A stretch of DNA of 40,414 nt, from assembly GCA_934255545.1 (NCBI GenBank), contig CAKQOE010000021.1:1-40414 (forward strand), given 5' to 3'. Both the position numbers and the translations under genes were made by a program. The stretch is from an uncultured Clostridia bacterium (GTDB lineage Bacteria; Bacillota; Clostridia; Peptostreptococcales; Anaerovoracaceae). Below are positions 1 through 7,488 of the stretch, piece by piece (position 1 is the stretch's first letter; each line of letters starts with the position of its first letter). The notes beneath the pieces were generated by a model. It was not told where the DNA came from, searched no databases, and saw nothing but the letters and a program-made list of their open reading frames with translations.

Positions 1-210
1 GAGATACGGGCAGGTCTTGAAGCGAAGTGAGCTGAAAGCGAACGTAGGAGTGCTGCGAAGCAGCACGTTGCCGGTTTTACTGAAAAAATTTATATTTTTA
101 TTATAAGAATGTATTAAAGTATACATTATAAGAAACGGAATAGTTAAAAAAATTTATTTTATTCTCAAAAAAATGTAACAATTTTCCGCGAGATGTGTTA
201 TAATTAATAC

Positions 211-297
211 ATAAATAACAGATTTGCAAAACACTATATTCAATTCCTAAATATTTCATAACAGCAAAACAGCGTGCCTTAATGGCACGCTGTTTTG
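211..297 (+). ncRNA. Candidate small transcript (promoter plus terminator, no ORF)
   Basis: An extended -10 (TG, one base, TATAAT at 199-204) predicts a start near 211. About 55 nt later there is a strong intrinsic terminator (266-296). The interval has no credible reading frame with a ribosome site. I see no good -35, so the promoter rests on the extended -10 alone. It could instead be the 3' end of a transcript entering from the left. Bases 1-185 contain one small hairpin (GTGCTGC-GAA-GCAGCAC, 49-65) and nothing else I can name; an open frame over about 2-106 has no start or family resemblance. Confidence 0.3.
266..296 (+). terminator. Intrinsic terminator, bidirectional
   Basis: Arms AAAACAGCGTGCC (266-278) and GGCACGCTGTTTT (284-296) pair over 13 bp around the loop TTAAT. 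The arm ends give a T-run on either strand, so it can stop transcription in both directions. Confidence 0.8.
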
Positions 298-343
298 TTA
301 TATGGATATTAAATGAATATGGGGAATGATGGACATCTTGTTA

Positions 344-358
344 GTGCGCCGGGCGCAC
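344..358. repeat. GC dyad 6-CGG-6
   Basis: GTGCGC-CGG-GCGCAC in an otherwise AT-rich gap; the arms stop at an A/G mismatch. First member of the intergenic dyad family described in the findings. No T-tract follows. The rest of 300-480 shows nothing recognisable. Confidence 0.7.
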
Positions 359-484
359 GGCAGCTTTTATTTTGGGTATATTTTAAGCACGGCAGATCAG
401 TGACAGGTTTGCTTATAAGTGCGGCGTTATGTTATATATTAGTTGTATTATGTATTATTTCGGGGCAATATTGTATTGGATAGC

Positions 485-513
485 TTGAAAGTTACATTTA
501 CGGATGATAAAAT
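485..513 (+). promoter_or_regulatory. Sigma-A type promoter of the BTAD regulator
   Basis: TTGAAA (485-490), 17-nt spacer, TAAAAT (508-513). The start would fall about 30 nt before the ATG at 553, which has a strong ribosome site (GCGGAGGT). Confidence 0.65.
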
Positions 514-552
514 ATTAAATAAAGTAATTATACGATTATGCGGAGGTAAGAT

Positions 553-1755
553 ATGGGAACTGATTCGCCGTTATATATAAATATGCTGGGTGAATTCACT
601 TTAAGATACGGGGAGAATGTTATCAGCGACCAGGAGGGTCGTTCCAAGAAGCTCTGGCTTCTTATAGAGTATCTTGTGACTTTCAGGGGAAAGGAAATAT
701 CACAGAATGATCTGATAGATCTGTTATGGCCTGATGACAGTAATGGAAATCCGGCTAATACTTTAAAGACTCTTGTTCACAGGGCGAGGACTATGGTAGC
801 GGGTCTGGAGTATGAAAATACGAAAAATATCATTATTTACAGGCGTGGTACATATGCGTGGAATGATAAGCTCAATATGGTAGTCGATCTGGATGTTTTT
901 GAAGAGAATATTCAGAATGCCGGGCAGAAGGACATAAGTATTGAGCAGAAGCTTGATTATCTGACAAATGCGATATCTATTTATAAAGGTGATTTCCTGC
1001 CTAAAGTCGAAATGGAGACATGGGCGGTCCCTATATCCACGTATTATCATTCACTGTACATGAAGGCTGTTCATGAGGCTATAGATATACTTGTAAGTAT
1101 AAAGAACTGGGATGAGATCGTGTCTATATGTCAGAAGGCTACTGAGATAGATCCTTATGATGAGATGCTTCATTATCACCTCATACAGGCACTTGTAAAT
1201 ACGAAGAACCAGCAGCTTGCAAAGAGCCACTATGAGGCTGTTACAAAGATGTTTTATGAGAAGTTCGGTGTTGCGCCTTCTTCTGAGTTCAGCGCGCTTT
1301 ACAAGCAGGTCGTAAGGACGTTACATCAGACTGAGATGGATCTGAATGCTATAAGGGAGACTCTTAATGAGACTGAGCATGAGACAGGCGCGTTTTACTG
1401 CGAGTTTGAAGTATTTAAGGAGATATATCAGCTCGATGTAAGAAATTCAGCGCGTACAGGCCAGTCTGTATTCCTGGGGCTCATAACTGTAACAGATGGA
1501 AACGGTGAAAAACCTGAGCAGAAAGTGCTTAATAATGCGATGGGAAAGCTTCTGCTTACGGTAAATGAGTCTTTGAGGCGTGGTGATGTTTATACGCGTT
1601 ACAGTGTTTCGCAGTATATAATAATGCTTCATACGCTTACTATGGAAAATGCGGAGATGGTCATAGAGCGAATAATAAAGCGTTTCTATCGGGAGTATCC
1701 AAAGATGGCGATCAGGCTTGAATATGCTACTATCCCTATCGAGACTGTGATTTAA
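553..1755 (+). CDS. BTAD-domain transcriptional regulator with degenerate GGDEF-like C-terminus
   Basis: 400 residues. Residues ~8-95 match the winged-helix DNA-binding fold of SARP/AfsR-type regulators (LGEFTLRYGENVI at the start, LIDLLWPDD and NTLKTLVHRAR further on). Residues ~115-260 match the helical bacterial transcriptional activator (BTAD) repeats (AISIYKGDFLP, ATEIDPYDEMLHYHLIQAL). Residues ~285-395 resemble a nucleotide-cyclase/GGDEF fold in which the catalytic motif has decayed to RRGDVYTRYSVSQYIIML, so I expect ligand or protein sensing rather than c-di-GMP synthesis. The start is fixed by a strong GGAGGT 7 nt upstream and a consensus promoter. Two paralogous proteins of unknown function follow on the same strand and are the obvious candidates for its targets, which is inference from position. 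Domain calls are by eye. Confidence 0.85.
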   Translation: MGTDSPLYINMLGEFTLRYGENVISDQEGRSKKLWLLIEYLVTFRGKEISQNDLIDLLWPDDSNGNPANTLKTLVHRARTMVAGLEYENTKNIIIYRRGTYAWNDKLNMVVDLDVFEENIQNAGQKDISIEQKLDYLTNAISIYKGDFLPKVEMETWAVPISTYYHSLYMKAVHEAIDILVSIKNWDEIVSICQKATEIDPYDEMLHYHLIQALVNTKNQQLAKSHYEAVTKMFYEKFGVAPSSEFSALYKQVVRTLHQTEMDLNAIRETLNETEHETGAFYCEFEVFKEIYQLDVRNSARTGQSVFLGLITVTDGNGEKPEQKVLNNAMGKLLLTVNESLRRGDVYTRYSVSQYIIMLHTLTMENAEMVIERIIKRFYREYPKMAIRLEYATIPIETVI

Positions 1756-1892
1756 ATTATATTTTAATGGAAACAATTATTTTTGGAAAGTAAAGCAGCA
1801 ATTTGTTACCGGTTTGTTACTCTGTCATGTATACTTAAATAGAGTAGAGCAGGTATATTCATATTTAGTTATTAAAATCAGTAGGAGAATAC

Positions 1893-2351
1893 ATGGATAA
1901 GGTAAATAAGATTGCCGGCAGTTGTGTCCTGATGGTGAAAGTATACAGTTACGATGGAAAAAATATAAAGGGAATACTTTATGATGTGTCTAGAAACCTG
2001 CGTTACAGTTATTCAAACATGACACAGCTTATCCTCAGGATAAATGAAATACTTAATACATCGGATGAAGCAGATGTTACAAAGCAGGATATATTTGAAT
2101 CAGCAAGACGTGAGGGAAAGTTCGATCTTATAGAAAGCTCAAAGCCGTGGATATTTGACAAGCAGAGAGTTTTTGCTACATTCAGACTACAGATATATTT
2201 CAGAAAATTTGATACGTGGCAGGGGATAATAGCATGCACTGACTCAGGTAATTCAAACGCCTTCAGAAGCGTTCTTGAAATGACACTGATGATGGACAGT
2301 GAACTTGAGGCTGCTGCAGCTTCATCGGAGGATGCAGATGTCATTAAATAA
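1893..2351 (+). CDS. Unknown protein, tandem paralogue A
   Basis: 152 residues, not a family I recognise. No signal peptide or membrane segment is evident. It shares a two-part pattern with the next gene: an N-terminal block (VKVYSYDGKNIKGILYD, then a helix ending QLILRINEIL) and a C-terminal block (FRLQIYFRKFDTWQG, then SGNSNAFRSVLEM). The tail is Ala/Ser/Glu-rich. The start has a GTAGGAGA ribosome site 8 nt upstream. It lies 137 nt after the BTAD regulator, with a TATACT-like box near 1830 but no convincing -35, so it may share the regulator's transcript or have its own promoter. The 3' end overlaps the next gene by 14 nt, implying translational coupling. Confidence 0.75.
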   Translation: MDKVNKIAGSCVLMVKVYSYDGKNIKGILYDVSRNLRYSYSNMTQLILRINEILNTSDEADVTKQDIFESARREGKFDLIESSKPWIFDKQRVFATFRLQIYFRKFDTWQGIIACTDSGNSNAFRSVLEMTLMMDSELEAAAASSEDADVIK

Positions 2352-2820
2352 AGTAGCAGCGATCTCGAGAGATGATCAGTTCAGTACGATAGAGATATAT
2401 TCATTTGAAGATTCAAACATGCAGGGATTATTTTCAAATGGTCTGTACGGGCAGGATAAGGTGTTTAAAAACCTTATCGAGCTCATACTTATGATAGAAG
2501 ACTGCATGAACAGCATTTCATTTCCGCAGCCTATGTCGCGTTACAGGAAAATGGATAATGTAACAGAGCTGAATCTCCAGAAAACATCGTACCGCGATAA
2601 GGCAGAATTCCATATCCCCGAAGAGGAAGCACCTGCGGAGTGGTCTGATATGCAGCCTGTTGCGACGTTCAGAGTGAGGATCGCATTCAGGACGATATCC
2701 GGATGGCAGGGCGATGCAGAATGTCTTGAAAGCGGAAACATCGTTCAGTTTAAGAGCGATCTTGAATTTATAACGTTTATGGTGTATGAAACAGAAAACA
2801 TCAAATATAGCAGAAAGTGA
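2338..2820 (+). CDS. Unknown protein, tandem paralogue B
   Basis: 160 residues, unknown family, clearly related to the preceding protein: IEIYSFEDSNMQGLFSNG and LIELILMIEDCMN match its N-terminal block; FRVRIAFRTISGWQG and SGNIVQFKSDLEF match its C-terminal block. The WQG and SGN...F.S.LE positions are the shared landmarks. I chose the ATG at 2338 because GGAGG (2327-2331) lies 6 nt upstream; an ATG at 2332 sits too close. It has a longer middle segment than paralogue A (residues ~55-105). The stop codon is inside the stem of the terminator at 2818-2849, so the BTAD and paralogue group ends here. Confidence 0.75.
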   Translation: MSLNKVAAISRDDQFSTIEIYSFEDSNMQGLFSNGLYGQDKVFKNLIELILMIEDCMNSISFPQPMSRYRKMDNVTELNLQKTSYRDKAEFHIPEEEAPAEWSDMQPVATFRVRIAFRTISGWQGDAECLESGNIVQFKSDLEFITFMVYETENIKYSRK

Positions 2821-2849
2821 CTGTCCTGTGACTGGGACAGTCATTTTTT
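2818..2849 (+). terminator. Intrinsic terminator ending the BTAD cluster
   Basis: TGACTGTCC (2818-2826) pairs with GGACAGTCA (2835-2843), followed by TTTTTT. The TGA stop of the upstream gene forms the base of the stem. Confidence 0.85.
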
Positions 2850-2902
2850 ATAATGCATTACCGTATGCCGTGTGAATGAATTATATTACTGGTATGATAA
2901 AT

Positions 2903-2940
2903 AAAAAAACCTCTGCACTGTCTGTTGTGTGCAGAGGTTT
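2903..2940 (-). terminator. Intrinsic terminator of the tRNA-Arg gene
   Basis: AAACCTCTGCAC (2907-2918) pairs with GTGCAGAGGTTT (2929-2940); the A-run at 2903-2909 is a T-run on the minus strand, 3 nt past the tRNA CCA end. Confidence 0.85.
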
Positions 2941-2943
2941 TTA

Positions 2944-3019
2944 TGGTGCTCGTGGGGAGAATCGAACTCTCGACGCACGGTTTAGGAAACCGACGCTCTA
3001 TCCGCTGAGCTACACGAGC
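2944..3019 (-). tRNA. tRNA-Arg (anticodon CCT)
   Basis: On the minus strand the 76-nt cloverleaf reads: acceptor arms GCTCGTG/CACGAGC, D-arm GCTC...GAGC, anticodon loop TTCCTAA (CCT, reading AGG), T-loop TTCGATT, discriminator A and an encoded CCA. The T-stem has one A/C mismatch and the anticodon stem a T/T at its outer pair, both seen in functional tRNAs. A hairpin (3024-3041) lies just before the 5' end and a terminator just after the 3' end, so it appears to be a single-gene unit or the last gene after cvpA. Confidence 0.93.
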
Positions 3020-3023
3020 ATGA

Positions 3024-3041
3024 CCGGCGAAATGTCGCCGG
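3024..3041. repeat. GC dyad 7-AATG-7 beside the tRNA
   Basis: CCGGCGA-AATG-TCGCCGG between the CvpA-like gene and the 5' end of tRNA-Arg. Arms are exactly 7 bp and stop at an A/A mismatch; the loop differs from the usual CGG/CCG centre. No T-tract on either strand. Confidence 0.6.
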
Positions 3042-3093
3042 AGATAATATTAACACATTTTTTCTGATTACTCAATTAAAATTTTATTGCAAA

Positions 3094-3753
3094 TTATACT
3101 GATATATTAAAGACATTTGGAATAATACCGGAATCTATCAGGAAAACGCACACCATGGATGAGCTTATCTGATCGAGTACCTGCGGGATATCGCCCATAA
3201 TGCCTGCCATATATACGATCACGAGAAGGAAGAAAGAAAGCAGGCAGCCTTTTATGAGAGAGAACAGCATACCCATAACGCTGTCGAGCGAACTGAGCGT
3301 TTTGCTCTCATCTATGAAGAAGCCTATGATCCTTTCAACAAGATATGTGCACAGCCTTATGACGACCACAACTATGACCATTATCAGCAGAGCGAATATA
3401 GCATCTGTAACAGGGGCGGCTGCCTTTTCTGCCGCTGCCTGGACAGCGCTGTTTGCTGAATTTTTTATTAGTGAGGCGACTGATCCGGATATACTGCCGT
3501 ATCCTGCGATGTCATCGCCTGTGGCAGCGTGTTCCATGCGTGCTTTGATAAATTCTGTTACCTTTATAAATATGTCGTTGTACATCGTTGTCCGTTCATT
3601 GACTATCGTAGTCGCATAGTCGCGAAGGAAGTACGATCCGGCAAATGAAACGATCCAGCCGAATGTACTCATGAATGAACGGAAAAATCCTTTTTTATCG
3701 CCTATGAATATGCATATTATGAGTATAAGTGCGATACTTACGTCTATTATCAT
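3094..3753 (-). CDS. CvpA family membrane protein
   Basis: 219 residues from the ATG at 3753, chosen because AAAGGAAAGAGG lies just upstream; an in-frame ATG further out (3819) has no comparable site. The N-terminus is the CvpA hallmark: a helix (VSIALILIICIFIGDKKGFF) followed by a Gly/Phe turn and a second helix (FGWIVSFAGSYFL). After a soluble loop (residues ~45-95) come two more hydrophobic segments (AIFALLIMVIVVVVIRLCTY and a Phe/Leu-rich helix after MGMLFSLIKG). CvpA homologues act in the inner membrane in colicin V export and envelope homeostasis; the molecular role is not established. Monocistronic, minus strand, upstream of tRNA-Arg. Confidence 0.8.
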   Translation of the reverse strand: MIIDVSIALILIICIFIGDKKGFFRSFMSTFGWIVSFAGSYFLRDYATTIVNERTTMYNDIFIKVTEFIKARMEHAATGDDIAGYGSISGSVASLIKNSANSAVQAAAEKAAAPVTDAIFALLIMVIVVVVIRLCTYLVERIIGFFIDESKTLSSLDSVMGMLFSLIKGCLLSFFLLVIVYMAGIMGDIPQVLDQISSSMVCVFLIDSGIIPNVFNISV

Positions 3754-3852
3754 AAAAAACCTCTTTCCTTTAAGACCCATTGATATGTATATATTATCAA
3801 TTTTACTGCAATGTTGCAATGTTGAAATTGTTCAGAAATGAAACAGTGACGG

Positions 3853-3869
3853 CTGCGGCCGGGCCGCAG
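3853..3869. repeat. GC dyad 7-CGG-7
   Basis: CTGCGGC-CGG-GCCGCAG, arms bounded by a G/A mismatch, in the divergent gap between the CvpA-like and ferredoxin genes. Its place between two divergent genes excludes a terminator role. Confidence 0.75.
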
Positions 3870-3873
3870 AAAA

Positions 3874-3888
3874 GGCGGCAGCGCCGCC
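3874..3888. repeat. GC dyad 6-AGC-6
   Basis: GGCGGC-AGC-GCCGCC, 4 nt after the previous dyad; the two form a tandem pair in the divergent promoter region. Confidence 0.6.
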
Positions 3889-3966
3889 ATGGCAGATTTA
3901 TTGGAGCGGGATATTTATTTTATGGGTATTACATATATGTATAATGAAGATTAGGACTGACATTTA

Positions 3967-3975
3967 TGGTATAAT
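3967..3975 (+). promoter_or_regulatory. Extended -10 promoter of the redox-sensing cluster
   Basis: TGG followed by TATAAT (3970-3975), with no clear -35. Predicted start about 3982, leaving a ~70-nt leader containing a small AGCC/GGCT hairpin before the ferredoxin gene. Confidence 0.5.
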
Positions 3976-4052
3976 CAATTATATGGGGACTTACGATTTG
4001 TAAAGCCCCGCACAGGCTGTAAAAATGATTGCTGAAAGGAGATAATGGTATT

Positions 4053-4298
4053 ATGAGGACGATAACGATCTGTGTCGGAAGCGCGTGCCATATGAAGGGC
4101 TCGCATCATGTTATAGACAGACTGCAGGAGCTCATAGCTGAGCACGGTCTTGATGATAAGGTAGAACTTAAGGCGTCTTTCTGTATGGACAGGTGCAGAG
4201 GTAATATAGGAACTGTTATTGATGATAAAGATATATTCGATCTGACACGGGACAACGTTGATGAAGTCTTTGACCGGGAGATCCTGAACGCTCAGTAA
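4053..4298 (+). CDS. Thioredoxin-like [2Fe-2S] ferredoxin (NuoE/HndA-like)
   Basis: 81 residues from the ATG at 4053, with AAAGGAG about 11 nt upstream. It starts MRTITICVGSACHMKGS and has CMDRC further on, giving the four Cys pattern (C-x4-C ... C-x3-C) of the thioredoxin-fold [2Fe-2S] domain seen in the small subunits of NADH dehydrogenase and multimeric hydrogenases. It lacks the N-terminal helical bundle of full NuoE, so it is a free-standing electron-transfer domain. It lies 42 nt upstream of the hydrogenase-like sensor, so it is a probable electron partner for that protein; this is inference from the gene order. Confidence 0.85.
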   Translation: MRTITICVGSACHMKGSHHVIDRLQELIAEHGLDDKVELKASFCMDRCRGNIGTVIDDKDIFDLTRDNVDEVFDREILNAQ

Positions 4299-4340
4299 CA
4301 GCAATTTTTTAAATTTAAGATACAGGAAGGTTGATCTATT

Positions 4341-6086
4341 ATGGAAAATAATATTAGCGGAAGAGGTCTTATCATGCGTCTGAAGGATGCTGACTGCAAG
4401 AACTGCTATAAATGTGTGAGATTCTGCCCTGTAAAGGCTATATCTCTTACAGAGGATCAGGCAACTATAGAGGAAGACAGGTGCATATACTGCGGAAAGT
4501 GCTATATGGTCTGTCCACAGGATGCAAGAGACCTGATAAGCGATCTTGACCGTGTAAAATGGATGATAAAGCGTGGTGAAAAGGTATATGTATCCATATC
4601 ATCTGCGTTTTCTACATATTTTAATACTACCAGCCTTAAGGCTATGGGGGCAGTGCTGAAAAAGCTTGGAGCGCAGCGTGTGGAAGAAACTGCCATAGGC
4701 GCAAACAGAGTTATAGAAGAATATACTGAGATCATAAAGAGCGGCGAGCATAAGAACCTTATAAGCACGACATGTCCATCAACGAACTTTATGATACAGA
4801 AGTATTTTCCGAGCCTTGTTCAGTGGATGTGCCCGGTGGACACGCCTCTTGAGGCGCATGCAAAGATGATGAGAGCGGCGTATGGTGATGATATAAGAGT
4901 CGTAGGGATAGGCCCTTGCATTGCGTATCACAGGCTGAGTGACGTAGCGCAGGAAGGAAAGCTTATAGACGCGTATATAACTTATGAAGAGCTTGATCAG
5001 TGGATGAAAGAGGAGGGCGTCACGATAGCAGAAGAGGATCCTGAAACTTACCCTGTATCAAATTACCGCGGAAGGTATCTGGCAGAGGACGGAGGACTTT
5101 TCAGGGCGCTTCCTAACGACGTTAAATATGATTATAAGCTGTGGGAAGTAAACGGCGCTTCACGCACTAAGGAGATGTTTGCGGGAATGAGCGCAGAAGA
5201 TACTGATAATTACTGCATAGTTGTATCTGCATGCGCGAACAGCTGCCTGGGAGGGCCTATCGTGCGCCTGGCGCACAAGGATACGTTTGAAAGCAAGGAC
5301 CGCTGGCTTACAAGTATCAAGGAAGGCGTTGAGCATGCCGGTGTCAACCCGTCAGAACAGGCTGCTGTTGATGTCAGGAAGGAATTTGTAAAACGCCCGC
5401 TGAAGAGGACCGTGCCTACGCCGGAGGACATAGAGTATTTCCTGTCGCTCATAGGACGCGGAAAGAAAGAAGACCGCCTCGACTGCGGCGGATGCGGATA
5501 CAATACGTGCAGAGCAAAGGCTGTAGCTGTATTTGAAGGCATGGCGGACCCGTTCATGTGCATACCGCAGTCTCGCGATAAGGCAGAGGCAAAGTCAAAC
5601 CTGCTTTTCGACAACTCTCCGAGCGGTGTCGTAGTTCTTGACAAGTCATTCAGGATAATAGAGGTAAATCCTGTGGCTAAAGGTATACTTGGCCTTGATG
5701 ACGGTGACGGCAGCGAGCATTACATGACGGAATTCCTTGATAAGGAATTACTTGAAAAATCAAGTATGAAAGAGGTGAAGGCGACTCACGACAGGGTGTA
5801 CAGCGATGTACTGAAAAAGCTTCTTGATCTGACGTATTTCAAGATAACCGGGCATGATATAGCTATGCTTGTGATGGACGACAGGACAGAAATGGCTGAG
5901 CAGGTAGAGGAGGAACGCAAGATGCGTAAGGAAACTCTTGATGTAACGCAGAAGGTCGTAGAGAAACAGATGATAATCGCACAGGAGATAGCCAGCCTGC
6001 TGGGCGAAACTACGGCAGAAACGAAGCTTGCCCTCAACAAGCTTAAAAACAGCCTTGCCATGGATGATAAGGACGGGTGGCACTAA
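4341..6086 (+). CDS. Sensory [FeFe]-hydrogenase homologue with PAS domain (HydS-like, group C type)
   Basis: 581 residues. Order: two 4Fe-4S ferredoxin motifs (Cys 19/22/25/29 and 48/51/54/58); an [FeFe]-hydrogenase catalytic fold (~75-370); a further Cys-rich Fe-S motif (Cys 382, 385, 390, ~407: DCGGCGYNTCRAKAV); a PAS domain (~420-500, LLFDNSPSGVVVLD); a C-terminal helical segment. The four H-cluster Cys positions are kept (C145, C193, C298, C302), but neighbouring catalytic residues are not: the TSCCP-type motif is TTCPS, so the proton-transfer Cys is Thr, and the Lys after the second ligand (PCxxK) is Tyr (PCIAY). That fits a sensor or regulator rather than a high-rate hydrogenase. The gene overlaps the SpoIIE-type phosphatase by one base (TAATG), so redox or H2 state may be passed to that enzyme. 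Confidence 0.88.
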   Translation: MENNISGRGLIMRLKDADCKNCYKCVRFCPVKAISLTEDQATIEEDRCIYCGKCYMVCPQDARDLISDLDRVKWMIKRGEKVYVSISSAFSTYFNTTSLKAMGAVLKKLGAQRVEETAIGANRVIEEYTEIIKSGEHKNLISTTCPSTNFMIQKYFPSLVQWMCPVDTPLEAHAKMMRAAYGDDIRVVGIGPCIAYHRLSDVAQEGKLIDAYITYEELDQWMKEEGVTIAEEDPETYPVSNYRGRYLAEDGGLFRALPNDVKYDYKLWEVNGASRTKEMFAGMSAEDTDNYCIVVSACANSCLGGPIVRLAHKDTFESKDRWLTSIKEGVEHAGVNPSEQAAVDVRKEFVKRPLKRTVPTPEDIEYFLSLIGRGKKEDRLDCGGCGYNTCRAKAVAVFEGMADPFMCIPQSRDKAEAKSNLLFDNSPSGVVVLDKSFRIIEVNPVAKGILGLDDGDGSEHYMTEFLDKELLEKSSMKEVKATHDRVYSDVLKKLLDLTYFKITGHDIAMLVMDDRTEMAEQVEEERKMRKETLDVTQKVVEKQMIIAQEIASLLGETTAETKLALNKLKNSLAMDDKDGWH

Positions 6087-7342
6087 TGATACACGAACCG
6101 ATAATGACAACAAATGACAGCAGCGCCGGCGCTGCGCCTGAACCTGCAGACCGTGACCGGAACCGTTACTTTGTTGATGTTTACAGTGAGAGCCTTTTTA
6201 AAAAGGGCGAAGAGCTGTGCGGCGATATGGTCGATACGATAAGGAAGAAGGACGAAACGGTAGTAGTACTTGCTGACGGAATGGGAAGCGGTGTAAAGGC
6301 AAATATACTGTCAACTCTTACCAGTAAGATAATATGCACTATGATAAGCGGCGATGCAGACATAGACGACTGCGTTGAGACTATATCAAAGACGCTGCCT
6401 GTATGTCATGAGAGAGGGGTAGCGTACTCTACTTTTACGATAGTGAGAGTAAAGCATAACGGAGAAGTGTATACGGCGGAATTTGACGGACCGGAGATCG
6501 TCGTTGTGCGTGACGGAGTGCTCGATGAGCCTGACAAGACGATGAGAGTCATAGAAGGCAAGGAAGTCTGGGAGTCAACGTTTAAGGCAGAGCCGGGTGA
6601 TATGATCGTAGGTTTTTCTGACGGCGTTATACACGCAGGTATAGGCCGGCTCATAAACCTCGGCTGGAAGCGAGTAAATGTAATGGAATTCATACAGCGT
6701 AATTATAAGCCTGAGATGTCAGCGCGCGACATGACGAGAGCGCTTATAGGCGTATGCGACCAGCTTTATGAAGGACAGCCGGGCGATGATACTACTGTAG
6801 CTACGGTCAGGATAGTTCCTCGTACTGAAACGCGCGTCATGGTAGGGCCTGCAGCATCTTCAGATATGGATGAAAAGGAAGTAGCTAAGCTGATGAGCGC
6901 GACAGGAAAGAAGATCGTGTGCGGAGGTACGACGTCGAAGGTCGTAGCGCGCGTGCTTCATGAAAAGATAGATGTCGAGATGGACTACTATGATGAGAAT
7001 GTCCCGCCTATAGGTTATATAAAAGGAATAGACCTTGTTACAGAAGGTGTTCTTACGCTGTCAGCCACAGAAGAACTTGTAAACCGGTACATAAAAGAAA
7101 ACGACCGCAACAAGCGCCCTGATAAGTACATGGATATGTCTAAAAAAGACGGCGCCACAAAGCTCATGCGGTATCTGGTAGACGAAACGAGCGACATAGT
7201 ATTTATGATAGGCGCAGCAAACAATCCGGCCCACAAGGCAGGCGGCGCCATCCCGTCCCATGACGTCAAAGTGAGGATAGTTCACGATCTTGCTAAGAGC
7301 CTTGAAAAGCTTGGGAAAAATGTAAGGATAGAAGAATATTAA
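6086..7342 (+). CDS. SpoIIE/PP2C-family serine phosphatase with extra C-terminal domain
   Basis: 418 residues from the ATG overlapping the sensor's stop codon (TAATG). A GTG at 6077 is a possible but weaker alternative. The PP2C fold is clear: VVVLADGMGSG (metal-binding Asp), TFTIVRVKHNGEVYTAEFDG, GDMIVGFSDGV and QPGDDTTVATVRI, so the metal-binding acidic residues are present and the enzyme should be active. Residues ~270-418 form a separate domain I do not recognise (KIVCGGTTSKVVARVL, then a conserved-looking GYIKGIDLVTEG). Homologues next to PAS-hydrogenase sensors are known in Clostridia; the substrate here would be a phosphoprotein such as an anti-sigma antagonist, but none is encoded in the window. 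Confidence 0.88.
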   Translation: MIHEPIMTTNDSSAGAAPEPADRDRNRYFVDVYSESLFKKGEELCGDMVDTIRKKDETVVVLADGMGSGVKANILSTLTSKIICTMISGDADIDDCVETISKTLPVCHERGVAYSTFTIVRVKHNGEVYTAEFDGPEIVVVRDGVLDEPDKTMRVIEGKEVWESTFKAEPGDMIVGFSDGVIHAGIGRLINLGWKRVNVMEFIQRNYKPEMSARDMTRALIGVCDQLYEGQPGDDTTVATVRIVPRTETRVMVGPAASSDMDEKEVAKLMSATGKKIVCGGTTSKVVARVLHEKIDVEMDYYDENVPPIGYIKGIDLVTEGVLTLSATEELVNRYIKENDRNKRPDKYMDMSKKDGATKLMRYLVDETSDIVFMIGAANNPAHKAGGAIPSHDVKVRIVHDLAKSLEKLGKNVRIEEY

Positions 7343-7375
7343 AATATATACTTTATTGCAAGTATGTTAAATATC

Positions 7376-7422
7376 AGGGAGTTTTGTACGTGAAAAAATA
7401 TTTCACGCAAAATTCCCTTTTT
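7376..7422 (+). terminator. Intrinsic terminator after the phosphatase gene
   Basis: A long stem (AGGGA..TTTTG..CGTGAAA paired with TTTCACG..AAAA..TCCCT, with small internal mismatches) followed by a T-run, 34 nt after the stop at 7342. Confidence 0.75.
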
Positions 7423-7424
7423 GA

Positions 7425-7452
7425 TTGCGTTTTTTCTGTTGTATGGTAGAAT
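7425..7452 (+). promoter_or_regulatory. Promoter of the Lrp/AsnC gene
   Basis: TTGCGT (7425-7430), 16-nt spacer, TAGAAT (7447-7452) preceded by TGG (extended -10). It begins directly after the upstream terminator's T-run, separating the two transcription units. Confidence 0.5.
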
Positions 7453-7488
7453 CTATTTAAAATGTATTGCAGCAGGAGGAAATTTTTA

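Noticed and set aside
2..106. Open frame at the left edge
   Set aside because: No start codon with ribosome site and no recognisable residues; could be the tail of a gene but not supportable.
2876..3067. 63-residue ORF across the tRNA
   Set aside because: It is the reverse strand of tRNA-Arg (the GENRTLDARFRKPT-type peptide is a known tRNA shadow) and has no ribosome site.
4029..4052. Earlier TTG start for the ferredoxin gene
   Set aside because: It would place the start codon on the ribosome site itself; the protein family begins at the ATG at 4053.
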